DNA of 13,092 bases, taken from contig CALKIU010000036.1 in the NCBI GenBank assembly GCA_937995745.1, positions 1 through 13,092 on the forward strand, written 5' to 3'. Below the pieces are notes generated by a model that ran no database searches, was not told where the DNA came from, and was given only the letters and a program-made list of their open reading frames with translations. Numbering within the stretch: the first letter of the stretch is position 1; every line of letters starts with the position of its first letter. Source of the DNA: an uncultured Bacillaceae bacterium (GTDB lineage: Bacteria > Bacillota > Bacilli > Bacillales > Cytobacillaceae). The translations under genes were made by a program, and so were the position numbers. Shown here in pieces: positions 6,182 through 13,092 of the stretch.

Positions 6182-7681
6182 TTATCCGCGGAATTTCTTT
6201 AAGCGCTGATTCATTTCTCTCGTATTTTGATAAATTTCCTGATAAATGCCAAACAGTTCCTGATACGTTTTCACCTGATCCGGATTTGGCGTATAAACTG
6301 TTGCTTCCTGCAAAAATTGTTCCGCACATTCATCGAGGCTTGAAAACCATCCGCATCCGCAAGCGGCAAGCATCGCCGCACCCATGCCGGGTCCTTGCTC
6401 GCTGGCCAGTTTGATGATTTTCGCATTGAACACATCAGCCTGGATTTGCAGCCAAGTTTCATTTTTGGCGCCGCCGCCGATGGAAACGATTGTATCAATC
6501 GTTTTTCCTGCGTCGCGGAAAATCTTAATGGATTCATTCAAGGAAAAAGTGATTCCTTCCATGACCGCCCGGACAAAATGGGCCCGCGTATGTTTCGAAT
6601 CGGCCCCGATAAAACTGCCTCTGATATCGGCGTCCGGATAAGGCGTCCGCTCCCCGACGATATACGGAGCGAACAACAATCCGTTGGCCCCGGGGGGAAC
6701 TTCTTCAATTCCGGAAACAAAATCGTCAAAACTTTCCCCGTTCGCAAATGTGTCCTTGAACCAGCTCAGGCTGTAGCCGGCTGCCAACGTGACGCCCATT
6801 GTGTAATAAGCGTTTTCTTTTCCGTGATTGAAATAGTGGACTTTTCCTTGAAAATCCCGATCTTTGGTTTCTTCATACGATAAAACCACACCGGACGTTC
6901 CGATGCTGGCCAATGTTTTCCCGGAGGAAAGGATGCCGGCTCCGATGGCGCCGCAAGCATTATCGGCACCTCCGGCAAATACTTTCGTCCCGACGGACAA
7001 ACCTGTTTTTTCCGCAAACTCTTTCGTTATGTTGCCGACAAAATCCCCTGATTCCACAAGCGGCGGAAGAATGGCCGGGTCGATTTCCAACAGCCGGCAC
7101 AATTCTGAACTCCATTCCTTTTTCGAAATATCCAGCAGCAGCGTACCGGCCGCATCGGAATAATCCATATGGATTTGCCCGGTCATCCGGTAGCGCAAAT
7201 AATCTTTCGGCAGCAGAATAACATCGATTTTTTCAAAAATCTCCGGTTCATATTGCTTCACCCAAAGGATTTTGGGAAGAGTAAACCCTTCCAGGGCCAC
7301 GTTTTTGGTAATGCCCAGCAGCTTTTCCTTCCCGACGATATCGTAAATTTGCCGGCATTGTTCCGTCGTCCTTGTATCGTTCCAAAGAATCGCATTTCTG
7401 AGAACGTTTCTGTTTTTGTCCAAAACGACAAGGCCGTGCATTTGTCCGGAGAAACTGATTCCTTCAATATCAGAGACTTGTCCCCGGAAATTGCGGACGA
7501 GTTCGGCAATCGCTTCCGTCGTTTTTTCCACCCACTCTTCCGGTTCCTGCTCGCTGTAGCCTGATATTTCCTGAATGAGCGGATACGATTTGGAAACTTC
7601 ATCAACAACTGCCCCTTCTTGATTGACGAGCAACGTTTTCACTGCGCTTGTGCCTAAATCGACTCCAATAACGTATTTCAT
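6182..7681 (-). CDS. xylB: Xylulokinase
   Basis: This 499-residue FGGY-family kinase phosphorylates D-xylulose to xylulose 5-phosphate with ATP, feeding the pentose phosphate pathway. Visible features are the N-terminal phosphate-binding VDLGTSAVK (7-15), the substrate loop GQMHG (79-83), WNDTRT (100-105), the probable catalytic aspartate D240 in GGADNACGAIG, GERTPYPD in the C-terminal half, and the ATP-binding SIGGGAKN. These assign it to xylulokinase rather than glycerol or gluconate kinase. Length matches the family. GAAAGG (7697-7692) lies ten bases before the ATG. Regulation is legible: a promoter, a XylR operator and a cre site lie upstream. In Bacillus, xylB usually follows xylA; here no xylA lies upstream or downstream, so xylB has its own promoter. 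Confidence 0.95.
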   Translation of the reverse strand: MKYVIGVDLGTSAVKTLLVNQEGAVVDEVSKSYPLIQEISGYSEQEPEEWVEKTTEAIAELVRNFRGQVSDIEGISFSGQMHGLVVLDKNRNVLRNAILWNDTRTTEQCRQIYDIVGKEKLLGITKNVALEGFTLPKILWVKQYEPEIFEKIDVILLPKDYLRYRMTGQIHMDYSDAAGTLLLDISKKEWSSELCRLLEIDPAILPPLVESGDFVGNITKEFAEKTGLSVGTKVFAGGADNACGAIGAGILSSGKTLASIGTSGVVLSYEETKDRDFQGKVHYFNHGKENAYYTMGVTLAAGYSLSWFKDTFANGESFDDFVSGIEEVPPGANGLLFAPYIVGERTPYPDADIRGSFIGADSKHTRAHFVRAVMEGITFSLNESIKIFRDAGKTIDTIVSIGGGAKNETWLQIQADVFNAKIIKLASEQGPGMGAAMLAACGCGWFSSLDECAEQFLQEATVYTPNPDQVKTYQELFGIYQEIYQNTREMNQRLKKFRG

Positions 7682-7748
7682 TTCCCATCAGCCTTTCTTT
7701 TTTGTTGTAAAAAAACGGCCAATCCCCATAGCGCTTGACAACGAACTG

Positions 7749-7762
7749 TGGGAACGCTTTCA
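7749..7762 (-). promoter_or_regulatory. cre site (CcpA binding) in the xylB leader
   Basis: On the minus strand TGAAAGCGTTCCCA matches the cre consensus TGWAANCGNTNWCA at all but one defined position. It lies about 40 bases downstream of the predicted start of transcription, so CcpA bound here would act as a roadblock, as known for cre sites in other Bacillus xylose operons. Confidence 0.8.
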
Positions 7763-7806
7763 CCTGGATAGAAAAAATTTTTTTAATATAATTTTTGTCT
7801 ATGAAA

Positions 7807-7835
7807 ATTTTAGCAGATTTAACTTCGTTTGTCTA
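7807..7835 (-). promoter_or_regulatory. Sigma-A promoter of xylB
   Basis: On the minus strand TAGACA (-35, 7835-7830, five of six consensus) is separated by 17 bases from TAAAAT (-10, 7812-7807, five of six), with the extended TGC just before it. Transcription should begin near 7800, leaving a leader of about 120 bases before xylB. The -35 lies inside the XylR operator. Confidence 0.78.
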
Positions 7836-7848
7836 TTGGATAAACTAA
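7824..7848. promoter_or_regulatory. xyl operator (XylR binding site)
   Basis: GTTTGTC (7827-7833) and GATAAAC (7839-7845) are inverted half-sites, six of seven symmetric, with spacer TATTG. The core CTATTGGATAAACTAA closely resembles the Bacillus xyl operators I recall (for example TTTATTGGATAAACAAAC of B. megaterium). It covers the -35 hexamer of xylB, so bound XylR would exclude RNA polymerase. Confidence 0.8.
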
Positions 7849-8050
7849 GTGGGAAAATTCCGAAAAATTTATGTGACAAAACGAAAATGACGAGAGAAAC
7901 AAGAGCAGAATGAAGGTTCCGTAGGCAGCGGTTGAATCCACGAAAGAAATATGGGCCCCAACTCCGCCAGCCGTGTTTTGAATAGATGAGGTGTACAGAT
8001 GTATTCCCATTATATGGGTGAACTCAATATCAGAATCGTTGAGATGGAGA

Positions 8051-8152
8051 GTGAGAAAAAAACAGCCTGTTCATGGCGACACCTTTGGCAGAGCAAAGCG
8101 AGGAATGTCAGAAACGGAAAACCGTGAACTTGGAGGCGTCGCAAAAGAATGA
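8051..8152 (+). CDS. Possible 33-residue hydrophilic small protein
   Basis: A frame from GTG 8051 to TGA 8150-8152 encodes a small polar protein with protein-like composition: it starts VRKKQPVHGDTFG, continues RAKRGMSETENREL and ends GGVAKE. It resembles, in size and charge only, the many small sporulation-associated proteins of Bacillaceae; I do not recognise a family. Against it, the GGAG at 8046-8049 nearly abuts the GTG, leaving too little spacing, and the frame is open upstream without a better start. The same bases can also fold into an RNA three-way junction, so the coding reading is tentative. Confidence 0.2.
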   Translation: MRKKQPVHGDTFGRAKRGMSETENRELGGVAKE

Positions 8153-8183
8153 TTGCCGCATTACTATTATATTCAAAAAACAG

Positions 8184-8197
8184 CAAACAAACGTTCT
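8184..8197. promoter_or_regulatory. LexA-like (SOS) box upstream of sbcD
   Basis: CAAACAAACGTTCT matches the Bacillus LexA/DinR box CGAAC-N4-GTTCG at eight of ten defined positions, including AAC and GTTC. It sits over the -35 position of the predicted promoter at 8205-8213, where a repressor would be effective. One inner G is replaced by A, which may weaken binding. Damage control would make sense for a double-strand-break nuclease. Confidence 0.4.
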
Positions 8198-8204
8198 GTT
8201 TCTG

Positions 8205-8213
8205 TGGTAAAAT
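8205..8213 (+). promoter_or_regulatory. Candidate extended -10 promoter for sbcDC
   Basis: TGGTAAAAT provides an extended -10 (TG-N-TAAAAT, five of six). The -35 position (about 8185-8190, AAACAA) is poor, as is common with extended -10 promoters. Transcription would start near 8220, giving a leader of about 240 bases before sbcD. Confidence 0.5.
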
Positions 8214-8236
8214 AGAATTAATCAAATATCCCGATC

Positions 8237-8268
8237 TGCAAGAGACGGAAGCTTCGCCGTTTCTTGCA
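8237..8268 (+). repeat. 12-bp hairpin in the sbcDC leader
   Basis: TGCAAGAGACGG (8237-8248) pairs with CCGTTTCTTGCA (8257-8268), eleven Watson-Crick pairs and one G-U, around the loop AAGCTTCG. No T tract follows, so it is not a standard terminator. It would lie near the 5' end of the predicted sbcDC transcript and might stabilise the message or take part in regulation. Confidence 0.6.
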
Positions 8269-8362
8269 AACTACCCGTTTATCAATAAAAAACAAAATGG
8301 AAGGATCTTACCGGGCCGTGCCCGTCAAAAATACGTTACTATTAGAATGGATAAACGCGAAA

Positions 8363-8385
8363 CCCGGGGTTCCGGGCAATTTTTG
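8363..8385 (+). terminator. Terminator-like hairpin 75 bases before sbcD
   Basis: CCCGG (8363-8367) pairs with CCGGG (8372-8376) around GGTT, and CAATTTTT follows. The stem is short but all G-C. An upstream stem CGGGC/GCCCG (8312-8316 with 8320-8324) offers an alternative partner for the 3' arm, because GCCCG (8320-8324) is complementary to CGGGC (8373-8377). It may end upstream transcription or attenuate sbcDC. Confidence 0.4.
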
Positions 8386-8459
8386 CCGTAAAATTCAATG
8401 TCTCGGAATCTGTCAAATAGATCAGCCAATCATAACCTTTAAGGAAAGAGGCGAAAAGC

Positions 8460-9677
8460 ATGAAGTTTTTCCATACGGCCGACTGGCACTTGGGAAAGCT
8501 GGTTCAAGGCGTCAATATGACGGAAGATCAGCGCTATGTATTGGAGCAATTCATCCGTGCCGTGGAAGAAGAAAAACCGGACGCCGTCGTGATTGCCGGC
8601 GATTTGTACGACCGGGGAATACCGTCGACAGACGCCGTCAATCTCCTTGATGAAACATTGAAAACGATTGTTATTGATTTAAAAACGCCGGTGCTTGCAA
8701 TTGCGGGAAATCATGACAGTCCGAGCCGGCTCAACTTTGGCAGCGAAATCATGAAGGCGAACGGACTGCATATTGCCGGGCAATTTGCAGACCGGTTTGA
8801 ACCCGTTGTGCTGGAGGATGACTTTGGCAAGGTGCATTTTCATCTCGTGCCTTACGCCGACCCGAGCATCGTGCGGACAGTCCTGGAAGATGACGAAATC
8901 GGCACCCACAACGAGGCTATGAAAAAAACCATCGAAAGAATTACGGAAAAAATGGACCCGTCTGCCCGCCACGTTTTTGTCGGACATGCCTTTGTCACCC
9001 CGCACGGAGAGGCGGCGGACAACACGAGCGAATCGGAACGGCCGCTGGCCATCGGCGGCACGGAGTACGTAGAGGCCGGCTTGTTCGAAAAATTCCACTA
9101 TACCGCCCTCGGACATTTGCATCAAGCCCATTATGTTTTAAACGAAACGATCCGTTACGCCGGTTCTATATTAAAATATTCCATTTCCGAAGAACACCAT
9201 AAGAAAGGCTTCTATGTGGTCCACTTGGACGGAGAAGGCCGGGTGAGCGTGGAGAAGCGTCTGCTTAAGCCGAAGCATGATATGCGGTCGGTGGAAGCAT
9301 ACATGGACGATTTGCTCACCCATCCGGTCAACGAGGATTATGTGTTTGTCACTCTCCTTGATGAGGAACCGGTGCTGGCGCCAATGGAAAAAGTCCGTTC
9401 CGTATATCCGAACGCCATGCATGTGGAACGGAAAATCATTGTGCCGTCTGACAAAGAAGAACCGGAGCGGGACGAGCCGGCCCGCCATCAAATGGACACC
9501 TTTTCCCTTTTCAAAACTTTTTACAGGGAAATGAAAGGCTCCGAACCGGGCGAAGAAACCCTGCATCTGTTTAAAGAAGTCGTACATGAAATCGGACAGG
9601 AATTCCACATCGAACTGAATCAGGCCGGAAAAGAAGCGGCAGCCGCGGTCGAACGGCAGGGAGGGGAAGAACGATGA
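8460..9677 (+). CDS. sbcD: SbcD, nuclease subunit of the SbcCD complex
   Basis: This 405-residue protein is the Mre11-type subunit of SbcCD, a cytosolic Mn-dependent nuclease that processes DNA hairpins, blocked ends and stalled-fork palindromes. The calcineurin-like phosphoesterase motifs are all present: D8-x-H10, GDLYDR (47-52), GNHD (83-86), GH (175-176), and GHLH (218-221). The C-terminal part, after about residue 260, would be the DNA-recognition and SbcC-binding region, ending in a lysine- and glutamate-rich tail. AAGGAAAGAGG (8441-8451) is an adequate ribosome binding site eight bases before the ATG. The stop codon overlaps the sbcC start (ATGA), implying translational coupling. Length agrees with B. 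subtilis SbcD (about 390). A LexA-like box upstream suggests SOS control. In B. subtilis addAB lie beside sbcDC; here they are absent, with xylB upstream instead. Confidence 0.96.
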   Translation: MKFFHTADWHLGKLVQGVNMTEDQRYVLEQFIRAVEEEKPDAVVIAGDLYDRGIPSTDAVNLLDETLKTIVIDLKTPVLAIAGNHDSPSRLNFGSEIMKANGLHIAGQFADRFEPVVLEDDFGKVHFHLVPYADPSIVRTVLEDDEIGTHNEAMKKTIERITEKMDPSARHVFVGHAFVTPHGEAADNTSESERPLAIGGTEYVEAGLFEKFHYTALGHLHQAHYVLNETIRYAGSILKYSISEEHHKKGFYVVHLDGEGRVSVEKRLLKPKHDMRSVEAYMDDLLTHPVNEDYVFVTLLDEEPVLAPMEKVRSVYPNAMHVERKIIVPSDKEEPERDEPARHQMDTFSLFKTFYREMKGSEPGEETLHLFKEVVHEIGQEFHIELNQAGKEAAAAVERQGGEER

Positions 9678-12600
9678 AACCGCTGAAATTGACGATGACC
9701 GCTTTCGGACCGTACAAAGACACGGAAGTGATCGATTTTACCAAATTGCAAAACCACCGGTTGTTCGTAATTTCCGGAAAAACGGGCGCCGGCAAGACGA
9801 CAATATTTGACGGCATCTGTTTTGCCCTGTACGGGTCTGCAAGCGGAGAGGACCGCAGCGACAGCAAGTCTCTCAGAAGCGACTTTGCCGATGACGACGT
9901 GCAAACGGAAGTTGAACTGGAATTTGAATTGCGCGGCCGCGTGTACCGCATTAAACGTTCCATTCCCCATGTGAAAAAAGGAAACAAAACCCCCACTCCC
10001 GGACGCTATGAATTTTATGAAAAAGTGGACGGCCGTGAAGTACCATGTGTGGACAGGCAAATTGTGACGGAAATTAATAAGAAAGTAGAAGAATTGCTCG
10101 GGTTGACGAAGGACCAGTTCATTCAAATCGTCATGCTGCCCCAGGGAGAATTCCGCAAACTGCTGACGTCAGATACGGAAAACAAAGAAGAAATTTTGCG
10201 GAGAATTTTCCGAACGGAGCCGTTCACCCTTCTGACGCAGCGCTTGAAAGAAAAGAAACAAACGGCCGAACAAGATTACCGGACAGAAGAACAGACTCTC
10301 CAGCGCTTGATTGCTGAAATTCCGGGCATGCTTCCGGAACGGGAACAATCGGAACTGTTTCAAGTTTTGAACCGGGAAAGCTATAATGTTCACCAAGTCT
10401 TGGCCGGGCTCGAGAATGAAAAGAACTTTTATGAAAAAGAAGTGGTCCGCTGCCAGGAAGAAGAACGGAGAGCCGGGGAAGCTTACGAAAACAAACTGAA
10501 AGAATATCACAAGGCCGAGAGCTTGAATCAAGAGTTTTATAAATTGGAAGAAAAAGAGAATCAATTAAACGGGCTCCTTGAACAAAAATCAGTTATCGCC
10601 GAAAAAGAAGCCAAGCTCGAAAGCGCGGAGCGGGCTGCTAAACTTGAGGCTTACGAAATCCAGGTGATTGAATGGCGCGAGGACGTCAACACAAAACAAC
10701 GCCATTTGAAAGCAGCCGAACAGGCCTTTGTAGATGCGCAGGAAATGTTGAAAGCCGCCCAACATCGCTACGAACAGGAAGAGAAAAAAGAGGCTGAACG
10801 GGAAGAAACCGGCCGCCTTCTTGAACAGCACCAGGAACTCCTGCCCGTAGTCGAGGAAATCGATAAAAAAAGGATCGCTTTGGAACAGAAATACAGAGCC
10901 CTTCAGGAGACAGGGCAAAACCTTGAAAATGTTCAAAACGAGAGGAAGAAACTTTCCGAAAAAGTGGAAAAACTGAAACAAGAAGTGAAAATCATTGAGG
11001 AAAAAGTGGACAAGCTCCCGGAGAAAGTGCAGCAATTATCGGATATGCGCAATACTGCCCGCGTTTTGAAAGAATACCTGGCCTTCTCCGAGAAAAGGGA
11101 AAAGCTTGTGCAAGAAGGCAAAGAAATCAGGGTTGAATGGGAACAAGCGAAGCGGGAGCATGATGAGATCGAATCGGCATGGCTCAACGGACAAGCTGCC
11201 GTTCTTGCCGCCCGCCTGCATGACGGCGAGCCCTGTCCCGTATGCGGCAGCACGGTTCATCCCGCTAAAGCCCACAGCGGAGGAACGATTCCGACCAAAG
11301 AGGAGCTAGAACAGGCCAAAGCCGTTTTTATTGAAAAAGACAGCCAGTATCGGGAGGCCCGAATCAAATATAAACAAAATCAGGAACAATTGGAGGATAA
11401 AGCCGAGGAAGTCATTCAACTCGGAATGGAACCGGAGAAGGCACAGGAAACATACAAGCAGCTTGTCAAAGACGGCCAGGCTTTAAGCAAGGAAATAGAT
11501 AAGCTGAAAGGGGAGCAGAAGGCACTCGCAACAGCGAGAAAAGAGCTCCAAGAAAAGGAAAAGAAAATAGAGGAACTTCAAAAACAGTGGGATCAGTTGT
11601 CCGATAACTATCAAACTCTGAAAACTTCCTTCGCATCGCAAAAAGCCGTCTATGAGGAGCAATTGAAACGGGTTCCCGGGGAGTTGCGGAACTTGCAATC
11701 ATTGAAAAAGAAAATCGCCGAACTGCAGCGTCTGAAAGACGAGCTGGACCGGGCTTGGAAAGCCGCCCGGGAACAACTGCAGGAAGCAAAGGAACAAGAA
11801 GTAAAAGCAAAAACGAATTGGGAAAACGCCGGCAAACAATTAGCCGAGACCATGGCCAAAAAGGAACGCGCAGAAAAACAGTTTGTGCAAGCCCTGCAAG
11901 AAGCCGGTTTTGCCGATGAAGAAAGCTATCGCCTGGCCAAACTGCCCGAGGAGGCGCGCCGGCAGTTAAAGGATGAAATGGATCGTTATCAGAACACGGT
12001 TGAATCATTGAAATTGCAGATCAAAGAGTTGAAGGAAAGCCTCAAAGATAAGGAAAAAGCGGATTTGGAGACTCTTGCTGCGGAAGTGGACGGTTTCAAG
12101 GAAGCCCATGAAAAAGCGAAATCCCGGACTTTGGAAACGCAGCGTTGTTTGGAAGCGGCCATGAAACAAGCGGAGAAAATTTCAGACTCCTATTCGAAAG
12201 CGGTTGAACTGGAAAAACGCCTGAATACCGTTACCGATTTGTATGATGTGCTCAGAGGCCAGAATACAAAGAAAATTTCTTTTGAACGCTATTTGTTAAT
12301 CGAATATTTGGAGCAAATCCTCATCGCGGCCAATGAACGCTTAAAAAAATTATCAAACGGACAGTTTGTGCTCATCCGCTCCAACCGCCAGGAAAGCAGA
12401 GGGCGGCAGAGCGGCCTCGGTCTTGATGTTTATGATGCTTATACCGGCCAAACAAGGGATGTCAAAACGTTGTCCGGCGGCGAAAAATTCAATGCTTCTT
12501 TATCGCTCGCCCTCGGCATGTCCGATGTTATCCAAAGCTACCAAGGCGGAGTATCCATCGAAACGATGTTTATTGATGAAGGATTTGGTTCCCTGGATGA

Positions 12601-12766
12601 AGAATCATTGACCAAAGCGATTGACACGTTGATCGAACTGCAGCAATCAGGCCGCATGATCGGAGTCATCTCCCATGTTCAGGAACTGAAAAACACGATC
12701 CCGGCAGTATTAGAGGTTTATAAAATGAAAGAAGGATACAGCAGGACGAAGTTTATGATTAAGTAA
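9674..12766 (+). CDS. sbcC: SbcC, Rad50-type ATPase of the SbcCD complex
   Basis: This 1030-residue protein is the SMC-like ATPase that partners SbcD and uses ATP to open DNA ends to the nuclease. The N-terminal ATPase half has Walker A GKTGAGKT (35-42) and a Q-loop region near VMLPQGEF. A long charged, heptad-like coiled coil follows, with the zinc hook CPVC at residues 521-524 close to its middle, which lets two complexes dimerise. The returning coil leads to the C-terminal ATPase half with the signature LSGGEKF (933-939) and Walker B MFIDEGFGSLDEE (965-977). All ATPase motifs are intact. It is somewhat shorter than B. subtilis SbcC (about 1130) but near E. coli SbcC (1048), a difference lying in coil length. 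GGGAGGGGA precedes the ATG, which overlaps the sbcD stop by four bases. A strong terminator follows, so sbcDC is a two-gene operon. Confidence 0.97.
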   Translation: MKPLKLTMTAFGPYKDTEVIDFTKLQNHRLFVISGKTGAGKTTIFDGICFALYGSASGEDRSDSKSLRSDFADDDVQTEVELEFELRGRVYRIKRSIPHVKKGNKTPTPGRYEFYEKVDGREVPCVDRQIVTEINKKVEELLGLTKDQFIQIVMLPQGEFRKLLTSDTENKEEILRRIFRTEPFTLLTQRLKEKKQTAEQDYRTEEQTLQRLIAEIPGMLPEREQSELFQVLNRESYNVHQVLAGLENEKNFYEKEVVRCQEEERRAGEAYENKLKEYHKAESLNQEFYKLEEKENQLNGLLEQKSVIAEKEAKLESAERAAKLEAYEIQVIEWREDVNTKQRHLKAAEQAFVDAQEMLKAAQHRYEQEEKKEAEREETGRLLEQHQELLPVVEEIDKKRIALEQKYRALQETGQNLENVQNERKKLSEKVEKLKQEVKIIEEKVDKLPEKVQQLSDMRNTARVLKEYLAFSEKREKLVQEGKEIRVEWEQAKREHDEIESAWLNGQAAVLAARLHDGEPCPVCGSTVHPAKAHSGGTIPTKEELEQAKAVFIEKDSQYREARIKYKQNQEQLEDKAEEVIQLGMEPEKAQETYKQLVKDGQALSKEIDKLKGEQKALATARKELQEKEKKIEELQKQWDQLSDNYQTLKTSFASQKAVYEEQLKRVPGELRNLQSLKKKIAELQRLKDELDRAWKAAREQLQEAKEQEVKAKTNWENAGKQLAETMAKKERAEKQFVQALQEAGFADEESYRLAKLPEEARRQLKDEMDRYQNTVESLKLQIKELKESLKDKEKADLETLAAEVDGFKEAHEKAKSRTLETQRCLEAAMKQAEKISDSYSKAVELEKRLNTVTDLYDVLRGQNTKKISFERYLLIEYLEQILIAANERLKKLSNGQFVLIRSNRQESRGRQSGLGLDVYDAYTGQTRDVKTLSGGEKFNASLSLALGMSDVIQSYQGGVSIETMFIDEGFGSLDEESLTKAIDTLIELQQSGRMIGVISHVQELKNTIPAVLEVYKMKEGYSRTKFMIK

Positions 12767-12795
12767 AGCAGGTTGGATAGAATCTTGTTAATAGG

Positions 12796-12847
12796 ACATC
12801 CTTTTGCCGTTCGACAAATGTCTAGACGGCAAAAGGATGTTTTTTTG
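12796..12847. terminator. Strong terminator of the sbcDC operon
   Basis: ACATCCTTTTGCCGT (12796-12810) and ACGGCAAAAGGATGT (12826-12840) form a perfect 15-bp stem, with a small GAC/GTC inner stem in the loop and TTTTTT after it. It starts 29 bases after the sbcC stop codon. Confidence 0.92.
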
Positions 12848-12933
12848 CTCATAAAGCTGCCGGAATAACCTCAATTTTTAGAGTATCCTCTTGAAAATCA
12901 ATAGGCGGCTGTAAAATTCTTACTAATTTCTCG

Positions 12934-12948
12934 TTTTATCAGAAAATT
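12934..12948. promoter_or_regulatory. CodY-box-like sequence upstream of the XRE gene
   Basis: TTTTATCAGAAAATT matches the CodY box AATTTTCWGAAAATT at 12 of 15 positions, with the right half complete. Many chance matches of this quality occur in AT-rich DNA, so this is only a candidate. Confidence 0.25.
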
Positions 12949-12983
12949 CTGTACATTGTCTTCTACGTATGATGTATAAAGAA

Positions 12984-13001
12984 TGTAAAGATAACTTTAC
13001 A
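12984..13001. promoter_or_regulatory. Perfect inverted repeat upstream of the XRE gene
   Basis: TGTAAAG (12984-12990) and CTTTACA (12995-13001) are perfect inverted arms separated by ATAA. The repeat ends 16 bases before the ATG, just before the ribosome binding site AAAGGTG and downstream of a TATAAA sequence (12975-12980) that may be the -10. A position over the transcription start fits an operator, most simply for autorepression by the XRE protein. Confidence 0.5.
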
Positions 13002-13017
13002 AAAAAGGTGAAAATAT

Positions 13018-13092
13018 ATGCCGGTTATAAATAACATAAAAAAGATTCGAAAGGAAAGAGGGATAAAACAGTTGAAGTTGGCTGAAGATCTA
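13018..13092 (+). CDS. XRE-family helix-turn-helix regulator, N-terminal fragment
   Basis: The frame starts at ATG 13018, seven bases after AAAGGTG, and is still open at the window edge, so only 25 residues are visible: a short lead followed by IKKIRKERGIKQLKLAEDL. This is the first helix and the start of the helix-turn-helix of a Cro/CI (XRE) DNA-binding domain. Nothing can be said about the rest, which could be a small repressor, a SinR-like regulator or a larger fused protein. Its promoter region is separated from sbcDC by a strong terminator and carries a perfect inverted repeat, so it is probably a separate, autoregulated unit. Confidence 0.75.
   Translation, partial: MPVINNIKKIRKERGIKQLKLAEDL

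Larger units (their letters stand above)
7849..8459. other. Gene-poor stretch between xylB promoter and sbcD
   Basis: Apart from a doubtful 33-codon frame (8051-8152), no gene is recognisable here. The right half holds a LexA-like box, an extended -10 promoter, and several strong hairpins in what would be the sbcDC leader. In 7850-8040 I see only a CCCAT-TAT-ATGGG palindrome (8006-8018) and an antisense open frame (8010-7819) without a ribosome binding site. Confidence 0.5.

Noticed and set aside
7727..7742. Second cre site (TGTCAAGCGCTA on the minus strand)
   Set aside because: Spacing between TG and CG is one base too long for the cre consensus.
7819..8010. 63-residue minus-strand ORF overlapping the xylB promoter and operator
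   Set aside because: No ribosome binding site, no recognisable family, and its 3' half lies over the xyl operator.
8264..8650. 128-residue ORF running into sbcD
   Set aside because: It overlaps about 190 bases of sbcD in another frame and has no domain or plausible start; sbcD motifs are unmistakable.
12984..13001. TnrA/GlnR box (TGTNA-N7-TNACA)
   Set aside because: The arms fit, but the spacing is eight bases instead of seven, and nothing nearby concerns nitrogen control except the distant amidase gene.

Overview
The window looks like chromosomal DNA of a low-to-mid GC Gram-positive, most likely a Bacillaceae member. The evidence is strong purine-rich ribosome binding sites, sigma-A promoters with extended TG -10 elements, a cre site and a xyl operator of the Bacillus type, a ROK-family XylR, and a Bacillus-like sbcD-sbcC pair. 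I see no prophage, insertion sequence, CRISPR array or RNA gene, and nothing that adds up to a complete new multi-gene system.

Left part (1-2930). The window opens in the last codons of a DmsC-like membrane anchor, followed by a terminator hairpin. Next is a decayed minus-strand gene (353-724). A YeiH/UPF0324 transporter (minus) and a LysR-type regulator (plus) are then transcribed divergently from a shared AT-rich intergenic region that holds an inverted repeat, the usual layout of a LysR regulator and its target.

Middle (2931-4760). An 815-base stretch carries a broken, unrecognised gene; one of its frameshifts is explained by a 14-bp tandem duplication. Two hairpins follow, one a good terminator with a possible competing pairing, and then an acetamidase/formamidase-family gene with its own terminator.

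Xylose block (4760-7850). xylR (plus) and xylB (minus) converge on one bidirectional terminator. The xylB promoter can be read in detail: a xyl operator overlaps the -35, an extended -10 follows, and a cre site lies in the untranslated leader. This predicts XylR repression plus CcpA-mediated glucose repression. No xylA is present, so xylose isomerase must be encoded elsewhere or be missing.

Right part (7850-13092). A long stretch without a recognised gene includes a LexA-like box over an extended -10 promoter and a hairpin-rich leader of about 250 bases. It precedes sbcD and sbcC, which overlap by 4 bases (ATGA) and form the Mre11/Rad50-type nuclease complex. A 15-bp-stem terminator closes this operon. 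The window ends in the first 25 codons of an XRE-family regulator preceded by a perfect 7-bp inverted repeat.
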